A DNA stretch of 64,000 nucleotides from Gymnogyps californianus (Eukaryota; Chordata; Aves; Accipitriformes; Cathartidae). Every line of letters starts with the position of its first letter. Within the stretch, counting starts at the first letter, position 1. This document shows, piece after piece, positions 62,022-64,000 of this stretch. A program made the position numbers and the translations under genes. The stretch covers positions 33,275,437 through 33,339,436 of the forward strand of contig NC_059500.1 of NCBI RefSeq assembly GCF_018139145.2, written 5' to 3'. Under the pieces are notes generated by a model. The model did no database searches. It had not been told where the DNA came from and saw only the letters and a program-made list of their open reading frames with translations.

Positions 62022-64000
62022 CACAGCTTCTGGTGGGACCCTAGAAAACTGAGAAGAAATCACGCTACTGACTCTTCCTTCAATCTAATGAAAACAGAGA
62101 CATCCCTTCGAAAGGATGCACCTAAAAATCAGCTATCCCTTTTGACAAAATTAGTCCTCCAGGCTTGGTTTCACTCCACCTATAGTCCTGTCCCAGGATG
62201 CAGGAATATCATATTACTTCCAGATTTAAGATAAACTATTTTACAAACAGCGTAAAAAGATGAAGCATTGAACGCTGTTGACTTTGATTAGTCATTTTAT
62301 TCTTTATCTAAGGTTAAGCACTTAAAAATAAAAAAAAAAAAGAAGGGGGGGAAAAACAGAGAAAGTCAGCTTCAATTTACAATTTTAATATTGAGTACTG
62401 GTTAAAAAGAAAATTAGTTCACACTGCTTGAAGTTGGAGTTTTTAATTATTCATATACATATTGCTACTTTCTTTATTAATAAATACTGGACTAGAGCCA
62501 CCATTGATACTTCTCTGCATAATCCCTTATGTGAAAAGCAGATATAACACACTACCGTTTATCACTTGTCAGAGTGATTACAACGATGCAGGCAGTCTGT
62601 GAATTAAGTGTCATACTTTTATTTAGAGGTACTTTTTTCAATTCCATGTATCTGTTTTTAGCATGTTTCCTCCCTTCCTTAAATTAGATGACAGCTTTGT
62701 ATAAATAAATTACGATAATCCACAGATGCTAAATGCTCAAATGTGAACGTACAAATATTGTGATTAGTTCCTCAAACTCTGACAAAACCTGTCAGTGTGT
62801 TTCTTCAAGAAATATTTTTATTATTAAAAATAACAAAGAATTTACTACATGCTGCCTTTGATCCACATTCCTATTCTACTGATTTTTTTACAGCAGCAGG
62901 GTGAAGGAGACATGGGGGGGAACACAAGATATTGCTTAAGGGAGCAATATTTTTTCCCCTGAAGGTTACAAGTGACACCACCTTACCAAACACAAGAAAA
63001 ACGAGCTTTTGAAAGGAGTCTGGTAAAAAGAAAAATTCCAAAATCTCTCTTCCTTTACAAAAGCAGAACAGACCCAAAATCATGGAGTAGATTCAGGTTC
63101 AGATCATACCTAAGACACATGTAGTACTAAGGTCCAAGACTTTGCTTTAGGCCTTTCCTGATTTTCTTTCTTTATTTCAGCATGCATACTGAGAAACTTA
63201 GCCACTGCTGTGAATGTCAATGAATGATCGCTTGCTAAATACTGTAAATTGTACCTGTAAGAAAAATGAACAAACCAACACTGCATTAGTTGTGGTTTGG
63301 CACAGCTTCACTTTGGCTGCTTCTTCTGGATGGAGTGCAGGGTTTGGAGAGCTGCCAGTAGCGCTGATAAAGTGACCAAACCATAAAACGTAACACACAG
63401 GGGAAGAAAAAAATTCTTTTGCCAAGAAAATGCTGTCGGCAACAGCACAGCATCCTCATGTACACTTTTAAATACCCCTATATTATTGCATAACACTTTA
63501 AAAATCTTTAATATGGTATAAACTTGTCTTTCTTAAATAACAAAAATTAACAACTGACAGCTACTTCCATTATTGCTTTCCCCCATATTCATTAGTGCTG
63601 TCTTATGTTCCTTGTTAAATACATTCCCCAGAGTGACAAATGTGCCTAGCAGAGTGCAGGCTTAACACACCAAGCTAACATAACTCTCCTTAGATTTGTC
63701 CGTGTACTAACGACCGTTCAGAATTGATTTATAGCTTCTGCCAGTGGTATTTTATTCACGCCATGCGGAATATGGAGAAGCCATGTACTTAACTTCCCGT
63801 GAAAACACTAACAGTTCTAGAAAAACTGTTTACTCAGCATAAAAGAGCAGCATTGCTTCCTCATCCAACACCTACAGTGTAATGAAATGGCTCTATTCCT
63901 GCTACTGAGCCAGAACAGTCAATACAAGCATGCAATTATTTTTACCTCTGTATATGGTGCAAGGCTAATTGTTCTGCCTTTGGCTCTTCATAGATCTACT

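Larger units (their letters stand above)
47720..64000. other. Right-hand region, no recognised coding exon
   Basis: This is AT-rich sequence with only short, unrecognised open frames. Seen within it: a GGAA-rich purine tract (55395-55438), an A/CAAAA run (57880-57915), a T8G16 tract (60099-60122), a 12-bp hairpin (60701-60731) and a TG/TA palindrome (61984-62021). No exon of C5orf63, MEGF10 or another named gene could be supported on either strand. Confidence 0.6.

Noticed and set aside
30190..64000. C5orf63 or MEGF10 exons, expected upstream neighbours
   Set aside because: No glutaredoxin-like CPLC motif block and no cysteine-rich EGF repeats were found.
1..64000. tRNA, rRNA, CRISPR, prokaryotic operon or integrated virus
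   Set aside because: No cloverleaf, spaced identical repeats, dense ORFs or retroviral coding region could be supported; only a short LTR-like piece is present.

Overview
The window is vertebrate nuclear DNA, most likely from a bird. It holds one protein-coding gene that can be supported: a complete coding set of MARCHF3 (MARCH3), the membrane-associated RING-CH E3 ubiquitin ligase, read on the minus strand. Four coding exons (29887-29700, 27564-27360, 12792-12583 and 7588-7430) have consensus GT/AG borders, keep frame, and encode 253 residues. The protein has an intact C4HC3 RING-CH domain, two transmembrane segments and a C-terminal PDZ-type tail. The coding span is about 22.5 kb.

Layout from left to right. 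1-7429 is the 3' UTR of MARCHF3, of unknown length, followed by downstream sequence with no recognisable exon. 7430-7588 is the last exon. 7589-12582 is an intron with one palindromic repeat remnant and a G-rich tract. 12583-12792 is the transmembrane exon. 12793-27359 is a 14.6-kb intron with most of the old repeat fossils: an LTR-like fragment, an L2/MIR-type SINE tail, two palindromic elements and a CR1/L3-like LINE end. 27360-27564 is the RING-CH exon. 27565-29699 is a short intron with an imperfect tandem duplication. 29700-29910 is the first coding exon, inside a CpG island (about 29.56-30.18 kb). 30.2-64 kb is AT-rich and has no recognised coding exon; it is either a 5' non-coding intron or the upstream intergenic region. 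The only exon-like patch there is a GC-rich stretch near 47.4-47.7 kb.

The bird call is an inference. It rests on the compact gene, the low density of young repeats, an LTR-like fragment of a type common in birds, and decayed CR1 and palindromic repeats of the kind shared by birds, crocodilians and turtles. In mammals MARCHF3 lies between LMNB1 and C5orf63/MEGF10. I looked for pieces of those neighbours and saw none. No bacterial, viral, CRISPR or RNA-gene feature was seen, and nothing amounts to a new biological system. The most useful second looks are a tandem NAGNAG acceptor before the RING exon, a 9-codon upstream ORF that overlaps the start codon, the unassigned GC-rich open frame near 47.5 kb, and a perfect 19-bp hairpin near 43.65 kb.
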